A stretch of DNA of 64,000 nt from Rhyzopertha dominica. Lineage: Eukaryota > Arthropoda > Insecta > Coleoptera > Bostrichidae. Each line of letters opens with the position of its first letter. Position 1 is the first letter of the stretch. The DNA is taken from contig QCXZ01000001.1 in NCBI GenBank assembly GCA_025024175.1, positions 40,108,942-40,172,941 on the forward strand. The letters run 5' to 3'. Positions 60,625 to 64,000 of the stretch are shown piece by piece. Made by a program: the position numbers and the translations under genes. Under the pieces are notes generated by a model that made no database searches, was not told where the DNA came from, and worked only from the letters and a program-made list of their open reading frames with translations.

Positions 60625-63600
60625 ATGCAGGCGTTGAAGCAACCAAATCCCATGGAAGTAAGTGGAAATGTGGCAGTTAATTGGGTCAATTTCAAGCAAC
60701 GATTTAAGATTTATATGAAGGCAACCGGTAATGATAAAAAGTCGGAAGATGTAAAGGCCGCCATCTTTCTGCATTGTGTGGGCGAAGGAGTGCAGGAAAT
60801 TTATGAGAATTTGGATTTGAAGGAAGAAGAGAAAAATAATTTGGACAGCGTAATTAAAGCCTTCGATAAACATTTTTTGCCAAAAACAAACGTAAGCATG
60901 GAACGACATAAATTTAATTCCAGGCAGCAAGTTGCGAGCGAGCCGTTCGACCAGTTTTTAGCGGACCTCATAAAACTAGCAGCAAACTGCAACTATGATA
61001 AGATGAAGGACGATTTAATAAAGGATCAAATAGTACTAGGCATAAACAACACCATTACGAAGGATAGGCTATTACGAGAAGAAAATTTAGACCTAGAACG
61101 TGCAATCGAAATATGTAAGGCAGCAGAAGTTACAGCTAAACACCTAAAAAATTTGGAAAACCAGATGGGTAATCTGGAGGTGAATAGAATCAGATCGAGA
61201 AGTGGAAAGGCAACGGAAAAAGATTACAGCAGCAGTTTCAGCATCGGAAGAAACGGCAATCCAGAGCCAAGGCCAAAATGGGACGACAGAAGCAGCGATC
61301 AATGGGTTCGACGAGGACAACGNGGTATCTTCACACGACAGGGCTACCCAGGACGACGCCAAATTCAAATGGGCTGCAGCAGATGTGGAATTTTAGGATG
61401 CAGGTCATGGGACACCTGTATTGCTGTGGGCAAACAATGTAGGCGATGCGGCTACAACCACTTCCAAAATATGTGTAGAACATCGTCGCAAAAAATTAAT
61501 ATCCTTAACGAACAGTCAGTAAGTAATAAACAGCAAACATCGACTTTAAATAATGCATCGAATAACGCTAACAGTTCAGAAGATTTTAGTTATGTGTTGG
61601 GTTCATTATCTCTTATGTTAAACATAATAAACAATAGTAAAGTTTGGTTTGAGGAATTGTTCATTCAAGAATGTAATAAAGCTATTAAATTTAGATTAGA
61701 CTGCGGAACAGATGTTAATGTAATGCCCTATTCTTTGTTTATGTGCTTGAACTTGGATAAAAATATTGCCTTACAAAAAGATCACAGCGTTATCACTACA
61801 TATGATGGAAATCAAATTGAAATTGTGGGAACATGCTTTTTAACTATCAATTTAGGTAATAATCAATATCGTTTGAAATTTTTTGTAATCAAAACTAACC
61901 AGAATACTTACCCATTGCTAGGTGCGGACACAATCTTAGATTTAAAATTAGTTTCCAGAAATTTTGCTATAAATGAGCTTAAAAGTAAGAACACTTCAGA
62001 TATATTGCAAGAACATGAAGATTTGTTTAAAGGTTTGGGTACATTTAAAGTAAAACCATGCGAATTCAAATTAAAGGCTAAATATGAACCAGTTGTTGTG
62101 CCATGTAGGAAAGTTCCGTTTCAATTACTAAACAAATTAAAGGAAACTTTAAAAAGCATGCAAGATGAGGGCGTAATCGAAGATATTAAGGAACCCACTG
62201 AATTTGTTAATCCTATAGTAATAGTAAGGAAAGTTGGTGGTGACATAAGAATTTGCTTAGATCCTCAAAATTTAAATTGGGCCTTATTAAGGGAACACTA
62301 ACAGTTACCTACATTTGAAGAGATAACACATGATTTAGCGGGATCTAGATTTTTCTTCATCTTGGATGCTAATAAAGGCTTCTGGAAAAATCCATTATCT
62401 GAACACACCTTTTGGTAGATTCAAATTTTTGATGTTACCGTTCGGAATATCAGTAGCTCCTGAAATTTTTCACCGTACTTTTGTCGAAATTTTCGAAGGT
62501 ATAAGTAGAATCAAAATTTATATAGACGATTTAATTATTTATGCCAAGACAGAAAAAGAACACGATGAAATATTGGAAAAAGTACTTGCGAGGGCACATG
62601 AGAAGGGTGTAAAGTTTAATAAAAATAAATGTGAAATTAAGGTTCAGGAGGTTAAATATATAGGGCACATACTAACGAGTGAAGGGATCAAAATGGATCC
62701 TGAGAAGGTTGAGGCTATAAACAAAATCAAAAGTCCCAGTAATATTAAAGAACTCTTACGACTTTTAGGCATGATCACATATGTCGGCAAATTTATTCCA
62801 AATCAAGCTCAAAAACAGCTAAAATGAGAGAATTAACTAAAAAAGACATTGTTTGAGAATGGTCACAAGAACACGAGCAGGAATTCCAAAATTTAAAGCA
62901 AATTTTATCACAAAGTCCAGTTTTACAATATTACGATGAAAAACAGCTATTAACATTATCATCAGATAGTTCAAAAGATGGTATGGGTGCGGTTTTGTTG
63001 CAGAATAATGCTCCCATAGAATACGCTTCTAAAACTTTAACAGAAAAACAAAAAAATTATGCCCAAATAGAAAAGGACGCTCTGGCTATCGCGTTTGGAT
63101 GCCACCGCTTCCATCAGTATCTCTATGGTAAAGATTTATTGGTGAAAGTGACCATAAGCCCCTAGAAACAATTTTTCGTAAACCCCTTGATAAATGTCCA
63201 TTGAGATTGCAGCGAATTCATATAAATTTACAGTGTTATAATTTCAAAGTTGTTTTCAAACCCGGTTCAAAATTATGTTGCCGATACGTTATCTCGGGCA
63301 AGCTATGAAAATGATTTTAAATTTTTGGAATCCGAAGTTGAATTTTACCTAAATTTTATCAAATATTATGAAATATCACCAGAAAAATATGAAACGCTGA
63401 AAATTCAAACCTGTAATGACCAGGAGTTAACACAGTTGAAGGAATTTATCAAGGGAGGTTGGCCAAACCACAAAAACTCGTTACCGGAAATAGTAAGAAA
63501 GTATTGGTTAGTAAGGGATGAACTCAGTATTATTCATGATATACCCAAAAGCATGAGACAAGACATAATAAATAAATTGCATTATAACCACATGGGTACC

Positions 63601-64000
63601 GTAAGAACTACATTAAAAGCAAACGAATTAGTTTACTGGCCAAATATGGCTAAACAAATTTCCAACACAATAAATACTTGTGAAACTTGCGCAATTTTCC
63701 AAAATTCAAATTAAAAAGGATCATTATTCAGTCAAACATTTGCTACAAGACCGCGGGAAAAAGTTGGTGTTCATTTATTTAATTTGGAAAAAAACGAATT
63801 TATTTTAGTAGTGGACGAATACTCAAAATTCCTTGAGCTAATAAATTTAAAAAATAACACTACAAGTACTAATGTGATAAATGCATTGAAAAGTATGTTC
63901 AGTAGGCATGGTATACCTACACCTACAGTAATAACTTCGGATAATGGGCCACAGTTTGCATCAACAGATTTTCAAAATTACGTAAAACAGTGGGAAATAA
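60625..64000 (+). pseudogene. gag-pol: Gypsy B gag-pol, several stops and frameshifts, incomplete
   Basis: The first frame (60,625-62,301, 558 codons) contains Gag (residues ~1-180), a Cys-rich nucleocapsid (CRRCGYNHFQNMC, with a degenerate first knuckle), and a protease with RLDCGTDVNVMPYS. It ends in the RT finger region at a TAA (62,299-62,301). After a shift near 62,370 the next frame has LPFGISVAPEIFHRTF and the YIDDLI active site (about 62,520), to 62,827. RNase H (62,870-63,165) keeps SSDSSKDGMGAVLL and a QIEKDALAIAF glutamate, and a TGA at 62,854-62,856 stands in place of Trp. The integrase zinc finger (HYNHMG, then CETC) ends at 63,714. The core follows in broken frames, with VVDEYSKF and TSDNGPQF aspartates, up to the window end. 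Confidence 0.88.

Larger units (their letters stand above)
60575..64000 (+). mobile_element. Ty3/Gypsy LTR retrotransposon B (K02A2.6-like), cut by the window end
   Basis: Gag, protease, RT, RNase H and part of the integrase follow in Ty3/Gypsy order on the plus strand. Sequence and style differ from Gypsy A: gag and protease are fused in one frame, and the nucleocapsid has a different Cys pattern. The integrase core is cut at the window end. Confidence 0.9.

Overview
The window is AT-rich, intron-bearing eukaryotic DNA made almost entirely of repeats. I found no convincing single-copy host gene, no rRNA or tRNA gene, and nothing of bacterial type. The mix of elements (hAT and FLYWCH-type MULE DNA transposons, a Penelope-like fragment, Jockey/CR1-like non-LTR retroelements, Ty3/Gypsy LTR elements, MITE-like elements, and a satellite with higher-order structure) fits an arthropod, most likely an insect. 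The sequence alone does not name the species.

Left part (1-11.1 kb): the right-hand half of an autonomous-type hAT transposon, with an open transposase C-terminus and a right terminal inverted repeat ending at 1517. It is followed by an 834-bp element with TA target duplications (3271-4104) and a 1337-bp non-autonomous hAT element (6893-8229) with a perfect 8-bp target duplication. That hAT element carries a broken Penelope-like GIY-YIG endonuclease fragment.

Satellite (11,136-22,693): about 44 tandem monomers of ~269-270 bp, with a recurring 182-bp short form, arranged in a ~6.7-kb super-repeat present twice. The array runs into a 100-N assembly gap.

Gypsy element A (22,794-31,003, minus strand): the 3' LTR is cut by the gap. 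It is followed by a purine-rich tract, a decayed pol (integrase, RNase H, reverse transcriptase, protease), a frameshifted gag, a primer binding site and a long (~1.77 kb) 5' LTR.

Middle (31-41 kb): two further non-autonomous elements (31,302-31,869 with TA duplications; 33,303-34,476 hAT-like), a TA microsatellite, a 5'-truncated non-LTR retroelement ending in (ATT)n, and an isolated Gypsy integrase C-terminal fragment.

MULE pair (40.7-44.5 kb): a 1255-bp internally deleted copy and a larger copy carrying a three-exon FLYWCH plus MULE transposase gene, now frameshifted. They lie head to tail, separated by exactly one copy of the 9-bp target duplication. This is the most unusual arrangement in the window.

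Right part (45-64 kb): a 1211-bp non-autonomous hAT element, a diverged pair of ~0.75-kb direct repeats, two decayed minus-strand non-LTR polymerases, a truncated second copy of the 3.3-kb element, and a Gypsy element B whose gag-pol runs off the window end. The organisation reads as nested and sequential transposition in heterochromatin-like DNA beside a satellite. No set of genes here forms a host pathway.
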